From: CADCTM01 sp049671305 | GTDB taxonomy: Bacteria > Cyanobacteriota > Cyanobacteriia > Cyanobacteriales > Coleofasciculaceae | Direction of reading: 5' to 3' | Length of the DNA stretch: 64,000 bases | NCBI GenBank assembly: GCA_049671305.1 | Contig: JBATUR010000013.1 | Span: 62,001-126,000, forward strand | Shown here: positions 24,288-33,337 of the stretch, one piece after another | How positions within the stretch are numbered: the stretch's first letter is position 1 | Layout: every line of letters starts with the position of its first letter | Made by a program: the position numbers and the translations under genes | Notes under the pieces: model-generated | The model's input: the letters and a program-made list of their open reading frames with translations, nothing else | Told to the model about the DNA's origin: nothing | Databases searched by the model: none

Positions 24288-25487
24288 TTATTCAACAAGC
24301 TGAATTATGCCCCATTGCCCATTTGTTAGCCAGTTAGGATCTTCTTTATTTAGCTTCTCTACTTGCTCTATCTGTAGTCCAACAGCTATTTCTGATTTGA
24401 GAGTTCTTAGCACTACTATTGGTGCTGGAAAGTAGCAAACAACATCTGCAAAATTAGTAGTAAATGACCAATGCAAATCACCTAAACAACGGCGATAATT
24501 AGCATCTCCTTTAATGATAATTAAACTGGATTGTGCTAGTTGCTTCTTTAAGGCTTCTGGCATTTCCCAAAACATCAAAGGTGATGTCCAAAAGTAATCA
24601 TCATGACAAATTAAATGACCTTGAATAATATAATTTTGTAAGCGTTGGGCGAGCAACTGAACTTGTTTGTTATCATCAGCAGCCAAAATTGCTAAAGTGT
24701 CATGAACATCTTGAATTGTTGCATCAGAAACGAAGGTTGGATAAGGCTTTAAATGCAGGTAAATTATCTCAGCAGCTTGACTGGTTAGTAAGAAATCTAC
24801 TAAACATAAATCACCAAAAAGTTCAAGTCCAGCGTTGTCGATAATAAAATCAATTCTTACTTTATTAAAGTTGCTGATCTTCTCGACAATTTGTGCTGTA
24901 TCATCAATTAAAACCTGACTTTGTTCTAAACTAATTGCTTGCTGATTATTATCTTCAGTATTAATAGGAAAAAGACTCATATCAGCTCGGTTACCCCATA
25001 AACAGAAGTAAAATAGTGCTATTAAGTTGCTATTATTTTGAGTATTGATTTGTGTGCTGAGTTCTCGAATTGAGCTAATTGCTGTTTCTAATCCTCGACG
25101 TTTTTGAAGGGCATAAGGATCTACACCAAAAGATCCTGGTAAGAAGTAGTGCGTTGCCTGAAGGATGCGACGATAGAAGTATGCTTCTGCAAAAAACCAA
25201 GGTATATCTATCCAATGTTTACCCATGAATGGTTGTAAATATCTATTCCAGTCAGCTACGTCTTGCCCTTGATCTGTTATATAAGATATTGTTTTTTCGG
25301 GTAGTTCCTGACTTAATGCTTCTAATTTATACACGATTTCTGTACAAAAGTCATTCTCAGAAATTACCCGTTGCACAATTGCTGGCATCCGCTTGGTGAG
25401 AGTAAAGTAGGCAAAAGGGTTTGCCTCAGACATCATTTGTGGTGCCGGCAGGGGTATTTTAGGTTTAGAAAAGTTGTTTTCAGTCAC
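24288..25487 (-). CDS. DUF89 / ARMT1-like damage-control phosphatase family protein
   Basis: A 399-residue cytosolic protein of the DUF89 fold. Family signatures are FIIDNAGLELFGDLCLVDFLL (metal-binding Asp-Asn, about 213-233) and SLIIIKGDANYRRCLGD (about 325-340), plus DWNRYLQPFMGKHWIDIPWFFAEAYFYRRIL near residue 80. DUF89 members are metal-dependent phosphatases acting on damaged or surplus sugar phosphates; eukaryotic ARMT1 relatives have the same N-terminal helical domain. The native substrate is not predictable. It is divergent from the phycobiliprotein lyase gene. Confidence 0.87.
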   Translation of the reverse strand: MTENNFSKPKIPLPAPQMMSEANPFAYFTLTKRMPAIVQRVISENDFCTEIVYKLEALSQELPEKTISYITDQGQDVADWNRYLQPFMGKHWIDIPWFFAEAYFYRRILQATHYFLPGSFGVDPYALQKRRGLETAISSIRELSTQINTQNNSNLIALFYFCLWGNRADMSLFPINTEDNNQQAISLEQSQVLIDDTAQIVEKISNFNKVRIDFIIDNAGLELFGDLCLVDFLLTSQAAEIIYLHLKPYPTFVSDATIQDVHDTLAILAADDNKQVQLLAQRLQNYIIQGHLICHDDYFWTSPLMFWEMPEALKKQLAQSSLIIIKGDANYRRCLGDLHWSFTTNFADVVCYFPAPIVVLRTLKSEIAVGLQIEQVEKLNKEDPNWLTNGQWGIIQLVE

Positions 25488-25684
25488 AGCACACCTACAG
25501 CGATTGAGTTTGATTGTACTGCCGCATTCTGTAGAATTATCGCTTTTTTCGTCTTGAGCAAGGATTATTCCTGATGGCTGAACTCAGTTCTTGTATAAAT
25601 GTGCTTAAATGTATTAAGAATATTAACAAGTGCTTGCGTAAAGTACAAAACTGCCAAAGTAGTTTCATTTGAGGAGTGACATTA

Positions 25685-26233
25685 GTGACATCACAGCGAC
25701 AAATAGCTCAAATTGTTGAAGAATCCTTAATTACCAGCTTTTTCCAAAAATCAGCAGGTGACTGGCGCTCGGAGCGTCGTTATTACACGCTGCCTGACGG
25801 AGAGACTAAGGAAGTGGTGTCACTAATAAACATTCGTTTTTTGAAGCAAGGTTGTGCAGAATTGCTGGAATTAGAGCAGTTGCATAAGTTATCCGACGGT
25901 ATCGTTTTAACTTGTGGTGCTCGTGTGAGTTGGAAAAGTACTGACTCAGTAACAGGGCGCAAGCAGTCAGAGGATTCGACTTTATTTGGAGCGTTAGGAA
26001 ATATCTTATATCGCGATCGCGGTTTTGCAACCTCTAAACCTGTCACCGCTGATTTCTATTTCTCCAACCCTCAAACTTTGTGCTTAAAAACCGAATACAA
26101 AGGTTCGGTATTTGAGGAAGAATTAAAGCTAATAGGTGAAAATTATCGTACTCGCCAAACCATTATTTCTCGCGCCGGTGAGCAGCAAATGATTGGTCAA
26201 TATTTGGAAAAACGACTAGAAACAAAGTCATAA
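25685..26233 (+). CDS. Phycobiliprotein chromophore lyase, CpcS/CpeS family
   Basis: A 182-residue member of the CpcS/CpeS lyases, which attach phycocyanobilin or phycoerythrobilin to phycobiliprotein cysteines. Hallmarks are SFFQKSAGDWRSERRYYTLPDGE near residue 18, VLTCGARVSWKSTD and the lipocalin-type C-terminal strand YRTRQTIISRAGEQQMIGQYLEKRL. The exact subfamily (CpcS, CpcU, CpeS or CpeU) cannot be decided, so no symbol is given. GTG at 25685 is preferred because GAGGAG lies eight bases before it; an in-frame GTG at 25676 overlaps that site. No phycobilisome structural gene is adjacent. Confidence 0.87.
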   Translation: MTSQRQIAQIVEESLITSFFQKSAGDWRSERRYYTLPDGETKEVVSLINIRFLKQGCAELLELEQLHKLSDGIVLTCGARVSWKSTDSVTGRKQSEDSTLFGALGNILYRDRGFATSKPVTADFYFSNPQTLCLKTEYKGSVFEEELKLIGENYRTRQTIISRAGEQQMIGQYLEKRLETKS

Positions 26234-26245
26234 TATATGCAATCA

Positions 26246-26274
26246 AAAAGCCCTGGCAAGATACCGGGGCTTTT
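26246..26274. terminator. Bidirectional terminator hairpin
   Basis: AAAAGCCC-T-GG (26247-26257) pairs with CC-G-GGGCTTTT (26264-26274) between the convergent lyase gene and prfA. The stem ends in A and T runs, so it can act as an intrinsic terminator on both strands. Confidence 0.85.
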
Positions 26275-26298
26275 CTAACTTAAATGACACTGCTTAAC

Positions 26299-27411
26299 TT
26301 ATTTAAAAGATGGTGAATCAGTAGTCGAAGCAGCAAGCTCCTCTAAACGTTCTTGTTGATCCTGGCTAATACAAGATTGAATTAATTGCTCCAAATCACC
26401 TTCTAAAACTGGGCTAAGAGAAAAGTTTTGACCCAAACGATGATCAGTTACACGGTTATCTTTGTAATTGAAAGTACGAATTTTCTCAGAGCGAGAACCT
26501 GTTCCCACTTGCGATAACCGCCTTGATCTTACCTCTTCTTGTTGTTCTTGTAGTTTAATATCATACAGTTTGGCACGAAGAATTTGCATCGCCCTTTCTC
26601 GGTTTTGCAATTGAGAGCGCTCTTCTGTACAAAAAACCCGAATTCCAGTCGGTTTGTGGATCAAGTCAACGGCGGTTTCCACTTTGTTGACATTTTGACC
26701 ACCTGCACCACCAGAACGAGCGGTTTTTAGTTCGATATCTTTGGGGTCAATGTGGATTTCTACATCATCAACTTCTGGCATGACTGCCACTGTTGCCGTG
26801 GAAGTATGAACTCTGCCCCCCGCCTCAGTTACAGGTACACGCTGCACCCGATGAACGCCTGCTTCAAATTTCAGCTTACTGTAAACTTGGTCACCCTGAA
26901 TTTCCAGAATTGCCTCTTTGAAACCCCCCATATCCGCCAGAGATTCACTCAGCAACTTGACTTTCCAGTTTTGCGTCTCGGCATAACGAGAATACATCCG
27001 CACCAAATCACCTGACCAAATACTAGCTTCATCGCCACCGGTACCAGCGCGAATTTCTAGCATGATGTTTTTGTCATCATTGGGATCGCGAGGCAAAAGT
27101 AAAATTTTCAGACGTGTTTCTAGTTCTTCTAGTTTGGTCTGAAGTTCTTCAACTTCCAGCGCTGCCATTTCTTGCATTTCTGGATCGCTGCTTGCTTCTT
27201 TGTGAACACTACGCGCCCCAGCTAAATCGGATTGTGTTGTTTTCCAAGTCTCGTAGGTATTAACAACTTCTTCTAGTGAGGAACGGGCAATGCTAATCCG
27301 TTGCATCTCCGTCGGATTTGTGGCGATGTCAGGATCAGCAAGTTGCCGCGTTAAGGCATTAAAAGTTTGTTCAACAGATTGTAATTTCTCCAGCAGATAT
27401 GTTTCAGCCAT
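26299..27411 (-). CDS. prfA: Peptide chain release factor 1
   Basis: RF1 terminates translation at UAA and UAG. The 370-residue protein has the N-terminal helical domain, a decoding domain with the PxT region (RVPVTEAGGRVHTS; the PVT tripeptide is the RF1 anticodon) and the peptidyl-hydrolysis motif GGQ (SGGAGGQNVNKVETAV, Gln about residue 239). The open frame continues 54 bases upstream of the ATG at 27411, but MAETYLLEKL is the family start. It lies last in the ribosomal series, separated from rpmE by a terminator hairpin and so probably has its own promoter. Confidence 0.95.
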   Translation of the reverse strand: MAETYLLEKLQSVEQTFNALTRQLADPDIATNPTEMQRISIARSSLEEVVNTYETWKTTQSDLAGARSVHKEASSDPEMQEMAALEVEELQTKLEELETRLKILLLPRDPNDDKNIMLEIRAGTGGDEASIWSGDLVRMYSRYAETQNWKVKLLSESLADMGGFKEAILEIQGDQVYSKLKFEAGVHRVQRVPVTEAGGRVHTSTATVAVMPEVDDVEIHIDPKDIELKTARSGGAGGQNVNKVETAVDLIHKPTGIRVFCTEERSQLQNRERAMQILRAKLYDIKLQEQQEEVRSRRLSQVGTGSRSEKIRTFNYKDNRVTDHRLGQNFSLSPVLEGDLEQLIQSCISQDQQERLEELAASTTDSPSFK

Positions 27412-27444
27412 GACTTGTGCGATCGCTCCATTAAAAAATAGCTC

Positions 27445-27490
27445 GGCATAAAAACAAAACAACACCCAAGCAAGCTAGTTACTGGGTGTT
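27445..27490 (-). terminator. Terminator after rpmE
   Basis: On the minus strand AACACCCA (27490-27483) and TGGGTGTT (27468-27461) form an 8-bp stem, followed by a T-rich tail (TGTTTTGTTTTTA, to about 27445). It starts 17 bases after the rpmE stop codon and would end the ribosomal-protein transcript before prfA. Confidence 0.8.
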
Positions 27491-27507
27491 ACAAAGTTTT
27501 GAAGCGG

Positions 27508-27753
27508 CTATTTTTTAGCTTCAGGCGCACTTGCAGCAGCATCTTCATCGAGCATTCCATATTTCCGCATAAAGCGCTCGACTCGTCCTTCGGTGTCAAT
27601 CATTTTCTGTGTCCCTGTATAAAAGGGATGATTGCCCGACCAAACATCAACGTGAATTTCTGGTTGGGTTGAACCAATTGTCATTACAACTTCGCCGTTG
27701 CAATAAACTTTTGCATCTGGATACCACTTGGGATGAATATCAGGTTTAGCCAT
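27508..27753 (-). CDS. rpmE: 50S ribosomal protein bL31
   Basis: An 81-residue L31 beginning MAKPDIHPKWYPDAKVYCNGEVVMTIGSTQPEI, with WSGNHPFYTGTQKMIDTEGRVERFMRKYG typical of the family. Only one Cys of the zinc-type CxxC pairs is seen (VYCNG), so this is the zinc-independent form usual in cyanobacteria. The frame is open upstream, but GAGGAG lies 6-7 bases before this ATG. It is the last gene of the ribosomal run. Confidence 0.95.
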   Translation of the reverse strand: MAKPDIHPKWYPDAKVYCNGEVVMTIGSTQPEIHVDVWSGNHPFYTGTQKMIDTEGRVERFMRKYGMLDEDAAASAPEAKK

Positions 27754-27844
27754 AATTGCTCCTCTATTTTTTACTTTTTTCATTGCTATTTGTTGTTTGT
27801 AACTGCCGACAACAAACAACAAATAACCAACCACTACTACTAAT

Positions 27845-28258
27845 TTAGCGCTTCGAGTACTGTGGTGCTTTACGTGCTTTGTGTAAGCCGTATTTTTTAC
27901 GCTCTTTTGCTCTGGGATCGCGGGTTAAGTAACCTTCGGTTTTTAGAGGTGAGCGGTTTTCTGGGTCAAGTTCACACAGTGCTCTTGCTACTCCTAGGCG
28001 AATTGAGTCAGATTGTCCGGTTAAGCCACCACCGTGAGCATTAACCAAAATATCGTACTCATTTTCCAAACCTAAAGTTTCCAGTGGCGATTTGGCAACG
28101 GAAATGTAGGTGGAATTGTAGTTAAAGTAATTGTCGCCTGGTCGTCCGTTGACAACAAGTTGACCGCTACCGGGAACTAGGCGCACTCGTGCAACTGAGG
28201 CTTTACGACGACCGGTTCCCCAGTATACGGCGCGATCGCTTTGTTCTACTGCTTGCAT
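27845..28258 (-). CDS. rpsI: 30S ribosomal protein uS9
   Basis: A 137-residue S9 with the signatures GTGRRKASVARVRLVPGSG, GGGLTGQSDSIRLGVARAL and the basic C-terminus KYGLHKARKAPQYSKR, whose last Arg reaches the P-site tRNA. It directly follows rplM (one shared base), the universal rplM-rpsI pair. Confidence 0.97.
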   Translation of the reverse strand: MQAVEQSDRAVYWGTGRRKASVARVRLVPGSGQLVVNGRPGDNYFNYNSTYISVAKSPLETLGLENEYDILVNAHGGGLTGQSDSIRLGVARALCELDPENRSPLKTEGYLTRDPRAKERKKYGLHKARKAPQYSKR

Positions 28259-28713
28259 TAGTTATTTGCTCCTGGAATAGTTTTGATTTCTAAGACTTGT
28301 GGCTGTTGTGCGGCATGGGGATGAGTATCACCAGCGTAAACTTTCAGCTTGGTAAACAGTTGGCGTCCCAGGGAATTCTTGGGCAACATCCCTTTCACAG
28401 CCTGCTCAATAATCCGCTCTGGCAAGCGGTCTTGTAATTTGGCAAAAGTTTCGGTTTTCATACCGCCTGGGCGTCCTGAATGGCGGCGATAAAGCTTTTG
28501 AGAGCTTTTTTTGCCAGTGACAACCACTTTTTCGGCGTTGATAACTACAACAAAATCACCTGTATCCATATGAGGAGTATAGGTAGGTTTGTTTTTACCT
28601 CTAAGAACCATAGCAATTTCACTTGCCAAGCGTCCTAATCGCATTTCGCTGGCATCAACAACGTGCCAATTTCTTTCTATTGTGTCGTGGGGGGGGAGGT
28701 AGGTTTTTTCCAT
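28258..28713 (-). CDS. rplM: 50S ribosomal protein uL13
   Basis: A 151-residue L13 (WHVVDASEMRLGRLASEIAMVLRGKNKPTYTPHMDTGDFVVVINAEKV, HSGRPGGMK, AVKGMLPKNSLGRQLFTKLKVYAG). Its last base is shared with the rpsI start. It is an early large-subunit assembly protein. Confidence 0.97.
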   Translation of the reverse strand: MEKTYLPPHDTIERNWHVVDASEMRLGRLASEIAMVLRGKNKPTYTPHMDTGDFVVVINAEKVVVTGKKSSQKLYRRHSGRPGGMKTETFAKLQDRLPERIIEQAVKGMLPKNSLGRQLFTKLKVYAGDTHPHAAQQPQVLEIKTIPGANN

Positions 28714-28739
28714 CGGGCTGGTTTTTCGCGTTACAAAGT

Positions 28740-29579
28740 TTAAGTTTTCGGGGTAGTTGAGGGCAGGAGAAATTTTGGCTGTGTATCAAACCAAATAGCA
28801 GGCGGGAAAGGCGAGTCTGGGTATCCCACACGCAGCAAACAAAGTCCTTTTGCTGGTGCTGCATATTTCACTTCTTCTCGTCGTTGATTGACCCAGATAT
28901 CTGTGAATTGTTGGGGATCTAGTTCTCCCTTTCCTACTTGTACCAGCATTCCTACCAATAGTCGTACCATGCCATACAAAAATCCGTTTGCCTGAATTTC
29001 TATATGAATAAATGAGTCGTTACGATAACATTGTGTCGCTTGGACATCTACCCAAGAATGCTTTCGCCCTGAATTGGCACGGTGAAATGCTGCCAAATGG
29101 TGCGATCCTTTTAAGGGAGTTAAAGCGGACTCAATTAACGATTCATCTAAGGGTGCATGATAATAATGCCAACAAAAAGGTCGCACAAATAAGTTTGGTC
29201 GGGCTTCGCAATAGATGGTATATCGATAACGACGCCAGATGGCACTAAATCGGGCGTGCCAATCAGTTGCCACTGCTGCCGAAGCTCGAATTAAGATGTC
29301 TTCTGGCAGCCGACTGTTGAGAACTGCTGCCCAACGTTGGGCGGGGATGGGACTTGCGGTGTTAAAGTGTGCTACTTGAGCGGCGGCATGAACTCCTGTA
29401 TCCGTCCGACCGGCTGCATGGAGGATTACGGGTCGCTGTTCTATGGTAGAAAGGACTTTTTCGATTTCCTCCTGCACACTGCGATGGCGCGGCTGCCGTT
29501 GCCACCCATAAAAATATGTACCCAGGTATTGAATAACCAGGGCAATTCTTTGGGTTGGGATGGCATCGGTCGTGGACAT
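28740..29579 (-). CDS. truA: tRNA pseudouridine(38-40) synthase
   Basis: TruA isomerises U38-U40 in the anticodon stem-loop of many tRNAs. The 279-residue enzyme has the catalytic Asp motif AGRTDTGVHA (about 56-65), the N-terminal LVIQYLGTYFYGWQRQP and the C-terminal FLYGMVRLLVGMLVQVGKG. It sits between rplQ and rplM, its usual place in cyanobacterial alpha operons. Confidence 0.96.
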   Translation of the reverse strand: MSTTDAIPTQRIALVIQYLGTYFYGWQRQPRHRSVQEEIEKVLSTIEQRPVILHAAGRTDTGVHAAAQVAHFNTASPIPAQRWAAVLNSRLPEDILIRASAAVATDWHARFSAIWRRYRYTIYCEARPNLFVRPFCWHYYHAPLDESLIESALTPLKGSHHLAAFHRANSGRKHSWVDVQATQCYRNDSFIHIEIQANGFLYGMVRLLVGMLVQVGKGELDPQQFTDIWVNQRREEVKYAAPAKGLCLLRVGYPDSPFPPAIWFDTQPKFLLPSTTPKT

Positions 29580-29631
29580 AGCTAATTAAAAATTAAAAAT
29601 GTGACAAATACATTTTTAATTTTTAACCTCC

Positions 29632-29982
29632 TCAAACTAACTCGATAATTGCCATTTCGGCATTATCACCACGACGAGGCATGGTTCTCAAGACACGGGT
29701 GTAGCCACCATTGCGATCGCCATAGCGTTCTTTTGCGCCTTCAAATAAAGCATGGACTAGTTGTTTGTCATATATATAGCCCATTGCTTGACGCCGTGAG
29801 GATAGAGAACCATCCTTGGCTAAGGTAATCATTTTTTCGACTTGTGAGCGAACTGCTTTCGCCCTAATTTTGGTCGTGGTAATTCGACCATGACGAATTA
29901 GTTCTGTTGATAAGGCTCTCATTAATGCCTTACGTTGATCTGCGGGTTTTCCCAATAGTGGTACACGACGACTGTGACGCAT
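29632..29982 (-). CDS. rplQ: 50S ribosomal protein bL17
   Basis: A 116-residue L17: MRHSRRVPLLGKPADQRKALMRALSTELIRHGRITTTKIRAKAVRSQVEKMITLAK, ending RRGDNAEMAIIELV. It follows rpoA by about 70 bp, the standard alpha-operon order. Confidence 0.97.
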   Translation of the reverse strand: MRHSRRVPLLGKPADQRKALMRALSTELIRHGRITTTKIRAKAVRSQVEKMITLAKDGSLSSRRQAMGYIYDKQLVHALFEGAKERYGDRNGGYTRVLRTMPRRGDNAEMAIIELV

Positions 29983-30055
29983 TGTTTTTGCTTCCTATAC
30001 GCTCCAAAATAATGATTAAAAATGGGGAATTAGTTGTTTCTTCCCCTTGTCTTGG

Positions 30056-31000
30056 TTATGTAGTTTTTGCCGCTTTTTCATGGGGCAGTGTAATTCCCAA
30101 GCGTCGCTGCAAGGCTTCGATCACTTCTTCTGCAGACTTTAGACCAAAGTTTTTAATTTCTAAGAGGTCTTCCTGGCTATAGTCCAGTAAGTCGGCGACA
30201 GAATTGATTTGTGCACGTTTCAGGCAGTTATAAGCCCGCACTGAAAGTTGCAGTTCTTCAATGGGAATTTGACCGTTGGGGTCTTGTTCGTCTGGATACT
30301 CGTCTTTAGGCGACTCTAAATCGGTATCTTTTAAAGGATTAAACAAATCTACCAAGAGATTTGCTGCTTGACGAAGAGATTCTTTGGGAGACAAACTGCC
30401 GTTTGTCCAAATGTCCAAAATCAAGCGGTCTTTTTCTAGAGAGCCGTCAATGCGGGCATCTTCAACGCTGTAGTTTACCTTATTGACTGGCATAAAGACA
30501 GCATCAATCTGGAGAAAGTCTACAGCAGAGGCATCTTCGCGTCCTCGGTCTACTGACCGATAGCCTTTACCTTTTTCGATGCGAAATTCCATCTCTAGTC
30601 TTGCTCCATCTGCCAGAGTAGCGATGTATTGACCAGGGTCAACAATTTCTACCTCAGAGGGTAAGTCAAACTGAGCCGCTCTCACGGTTGCAGGTCCTGT
30701 GATGTTGACCCGACCAATTTGAGGCGCAGATGTATAGCTTTTGAGGACAATTTCCTTCATGTTCAGGAGAATTTCTAGAACATCCTCTCGCACCCCTTCA
30801 ATCGTCGCAAATTCATGGTTAACCCCAGCAATGCGCACGGCTGTTACAGCGGCACCTTCTAGGTTTGACAGTAGAACTCGCCTTAAGGCATTTCCTACTG
30901 TTGTGCCTTGTCCACGTTCTAGAGGCTCCAAGACAAATTTGCTATACTGCCCTTGATTCTTCAGTGTTTTGGACTCTATACACTCAATCGAAAACGCCAC
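30056..31000 (-). CDS. rpoA: RNA polymerase alpha subunit
   Basis: The 314-residue alpha subunit dimerises to nucleate RNA polymerase. Its N-terminal domain (SKFVLEPLERGQGTTVGNALRRVLLSNLEGAAVTAV) and C-terminal domain (LSVRAYNCLKRAQINSVADLLDYSQEDLLEIKNFGLKSAEEVIEAL) are both intact. The C-terminal part binds UP elements and activators. The reading frame extends to an ATG at 31021, but AAGGGAGG lies 7 bases before the GTG at 31000, and family members begin with a FxIECVES-like start, so the GTG is preferred. Confidence 0.95.
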   Translation of the reverse strand: MAFSIECIESKTLKNQGQYSKFVLEPLERGQGTTVGNALRRVLLSNLEGAAVTAVRIAGVNHEFATIEGVREDVLEILLNMKEIVLKSYTSAPQIGRVNITGPATVRAAQFDLPSEVEIVDPGQYIATLADGARLEMEFRIEKGKGYRSVDRGREDASAVDFLQIDAVFMPVNKVNYSVEDARIDGSLEKDRLILDIWTNGSLSPKESLRQAANLLVDLFNPLKDTDLESPKDEYPDEQDPNGQIPIEELQLSVRAYNCLKRAQINSVADLLDYSQEDLLEIKNFGLKSAEEVIEALQRRLGITLPHEKAAKTT

Positions 31001-31184
31001 GGAGTAACCTCCCTTATTCATAAATCCCCAGAGAAAGCACTTTTTGAAGGCGCTTTCTTATTCGATTGCTCCTAACCTACAAGCCGGTGCTAGGCGCTAA
31101 TGAGCGAAGTCTCAGCCGATTAAATGACTTGGTTAGAGTATTTATTTCTTCTGACACTTCTCTCAATTTCAGACAAGTTGATAA

Positions 31185-31577
31185 TTAAACTCGACGCCGC
31201 TTAGGTGGGCGACAGCCATTGTGAGGGATTGGCGTTACATCCCGAATCAATGTAATTTCTAGTTGTGCCCCTTGAAGTGCCCGAATCGCGGTTTCTCGAC
31301 CTGCACCAGGACCGCTTACCATTACTTCAATTTGACGCATTCCCTGATCTGCTGCTCGTCTTGCTGCACTATCGGCGGCGGTTTGAGCCGCAAAGGGAGT
31401 TCCTTTTTTTGCCCCTTTAAAGCCACTTGAGCCGGCTGATGCCCAAGAAACTACATCGCCTCTAGTGTCAGTGATGGTAACGATCGTGTTGTTGAAGGTG
31501 GACTGGATATAAGCGATGCCGTTGGGTACGTTGCGTTTTTGCTTTTTTGCACCTGTTTTTTTAGTTGGTCGCGCCAT
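31185..31577 (-). CDS. rpsK: 30S ribosomal protein uS11
   Basis: A 130-residue S11 with GIAYIQSTFNNTIVTITDTRGDVVSWASAGS and the C-terminal VTPIPHNGCRPPKRRRV. It lies in the rpsM-rpsK-rpoA order of the alpha operon. Confidence 0.97.
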   Translation of the reverse strand: MARPTKKTGAKKQKRNVPNGIAYIQSTFNNTIVTITDTRGDVVSWASAGSSGFKGAKKGTPFAAQTAADSAARRAADQGMRQIEVMVSGPGAGRETAIRALQGAQLEITLIRDVTPIPHNGCRPPKRRRV

Positions 31578-31619
31578 GTCGCTCTATAAAACTCGTGTTG
31601 ATTGGATTGAATACATTGA

Positions 31620-32000
31620 TTACTTCTTACCGGGTGCTTTTTTCTTTCCTGCGATCGCCACACGCCGACCTCGACGAGTGCGTGCATTGGTACGAGTCCT
31701 TTGACCTCTTACAGGAAGCCCCATACGGTGACGACGCCCCCGGTATGAGCCAATGTCTACTAGACGTTTGATGTTCAATGACTCCCACCGCCTTAGATCA
31801 CCTTCAACCTGATAGGCTTCGACGGCGCCTCTGAGAGTAGTGACTTCGCTATCGCTTAAATCCTTAACTCGTGTATCAGGATTAACTCCGGTTTCTGCCA
31901 AAATGGCTTTAGACCGTGATAGACCGATTCCATAGATGTATGTAAGACCAATTTCTACTCGTTTATCGCGAGGAAGGTCTACACTGGCAATCCGTGCCAC
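31620..32000 (-). CDS. rpsM: 30S ribosomal protein uS13
   Basis: A 126-residue S13 (MARIASVDLPRDKRVEIGLTYIYGIGLSRSKAILAETGVNPDTRV; C-terminal RGQRTRTNARTRRG, which contacts P-site tRNA). It follows rpmJ. Confidence 0.97.
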   Translation of the reverse strand: MARIASVDLPRDKRVEIGLTYIYGIGLSRSKAILAETGVNPDTRVKDLSDSEVTTLRGAVEAYQVEGDLRRWESLNIKRLVDIGSYRGRRHRMGLPVRGQRTRTNARTRRGRRVAIAGKKKAPGKK

Positions 32001-32058
32001 GCTTTTTTCTCCCTATTCTGATGTTTTGTGCTACAAATGAGTCTAAAGAGTCTGATGA

Positions 32059-32172
32059 CTACCCTTGACGTTGCTTGTGTTTGGGATTTTGACAAATCAC
32101 CATAACCCGTCCGCGTCGTCGGATGACACGGCATTTCTCACAAATCTTTTTTACTGACGCTCTAACTTTCAT
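32059..32172 (-). CDS. rpmJ: 50S ribosomal protein bL36
   Basis: A 37-residue L36 read directly from the minus strand: MKVRASVKKICEKCRVIRRR, then GRVMVICQNPKHKQRQG and TAG at 32061-32059. The zinc ligands C-x2-C, Cys and His (ICEKC, ICQNPKH) are complete. It lies between infA and rpsM as in other bacteria. Confidence 0.96.
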   Translation of the reverse strand: MKVRASVKKICEKCRVIRRRGRVMVICQNPKHKQRQG

Positions 32173-32274
32173 GCCTGTTTTTGGCCACACTGCAAGCTTA
32201 ACATTGTATCATTTTTTTGATGGTTTTGGTAGCCAACATCGTTATAAATATTGAGTAAAGATATTTCTCTAATC

Positions 32275-32499
32275 CTATTTTTTACGAAGGCGGTATGTAA
32301 TTCTACCCTTGCTTAAATCGTAAGGTGTTAGCTCAACTTTAACGCGATCACCCGGTAAGATTTTGATGTAATTTCGGCGAATTTTACCGGAAATATGCGC
32401 CAAGACATTAAAGCCATTATCCAAGTCAACTCGAAACATCGCGTTAGGCAAGGATTCTGTCACCGTGCCTTCCATTTCAATTAAGTCTTGTTTAGCCAA
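32275..32499 (-). CDS. infA: Translation initiation factor IF-1
   Basis: A 74-residue S1-like OB-fold protein (AKQDLIEMEGTVTESLPNAMFRVDLDNGFNVLAHISGKIRRNYIKILPGDRVKVELTPYDL). It occupies the ribosomal A site during initiation. The start is TTG: the frame also opens from a TTG nine bases upstream, but TTGAGG is better spaced for 32499 and the product then has the usual cyanobacterial length. Confidence 0.93.
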   Translation of the reverse strand: MAKQDLIEMEGTVTESLPNAMFRVDLDNGFNVLAHISGKIRRNYIKILPGDRVKVELTPYDLSKGRITYRLRKK

Positions 32500-32683
32500 T
32501 CTGTTCAAACCTCAATTCTCTTGCTCATCTCCATTTACTTCAGACATTGGACACTTAGCCAATGAGTTGTTAACATATTTTATCAAATATTGACTCAAAG
32601 CGACTAATCTGCTTTGCTTGATGCTTGGCAATTTTATTGAAAAGCTTGCTTTTGCTTAGAAAGTACTTGGTCAAAATTCGACT

Positions 32684-33238
32684 TCATGAAGTCACAAGCT
32701 GCTTGAGAGAGGTAGTCACTTCTTCCATTGGGCGATCGCCATCAACTATTTTTAAAGTAGAGCGATCGCGATAATAACCAATCAAAGGAGCTGTATCGTT
32801 GTTATAAATACTCAAGCGCGTCCGAATTGCCTCTGGAGTATCATCATTACGACCACGCTCTAACATTCTTTCAATCAAAACATCATCAGGGACTTCCAAA
32901 TTAATACATTCACAATGATGCTGCCTCTCTTGCAATAAGCCATCCAAAAAAGTTGCTTGGCTAACATTGCGAGGAAAGCCGTCTAAAATCCAACCACCTT
33001 GAGCATCAGCTTGATTTAATCGCTCACGCACCAAATCAAGAAGCAACTCATCAGGAACCAACTCACCTTTCTTCATAAAAGCTTGGGCTTTTTTACCAAG
33101 AGGCGTAGCTTGAGCCACCGCACCTCGTAATATATCACCCGTCGAAATATGAGGAATGTTCAAAATTTCTGCCAGAAGTTTTGCCTGAGTTCCTTTGCCT
33201 GCACCAGGCGGACCTAAAAAGATTAATCTTGCTGTCAT
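32684..33238 (-). CDS. adk: Adenylate kinase
   Basis: A 184-residue short-form adenylate kinase (ATP + AMP to 2 ADP). The P-loop is LGPPGAGKGTQAKLL (8-22); the AMP site includes ISTGDILRGAV and GWILDGFPRN. The LID region is short, without the zinc-finger insertion (LERGRNDDTPEAIRTRLSIY). Its position between secY and infA is conserved. Confidence 0.96.
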   Translation of the reverse strand: MTARLIFLGPPGAGKGTQAKLLAEILNIPHISTGDILRGAVAQATPLGKKAQAFMKKGELVPDELLLDLVRERLNQADAQGGWILDGFPRNVSQATFLDGLLQERQHHCECINLEVPDDVLIERMLERGRNDDTPEAIRTRLSIYNNDTAPLIGYYRDRSTLKIVDGDRPMEEVTTSLKQLVTS

Positions 33239-33337
33239 TATCAGTTTTTAAAATTAGCTTTCAATTATTAATGATCACCAAACAAAAGTTAGCCATTAGT
33301 CAATAACCCAATCGCCATTGACTAATGACTGATCAGG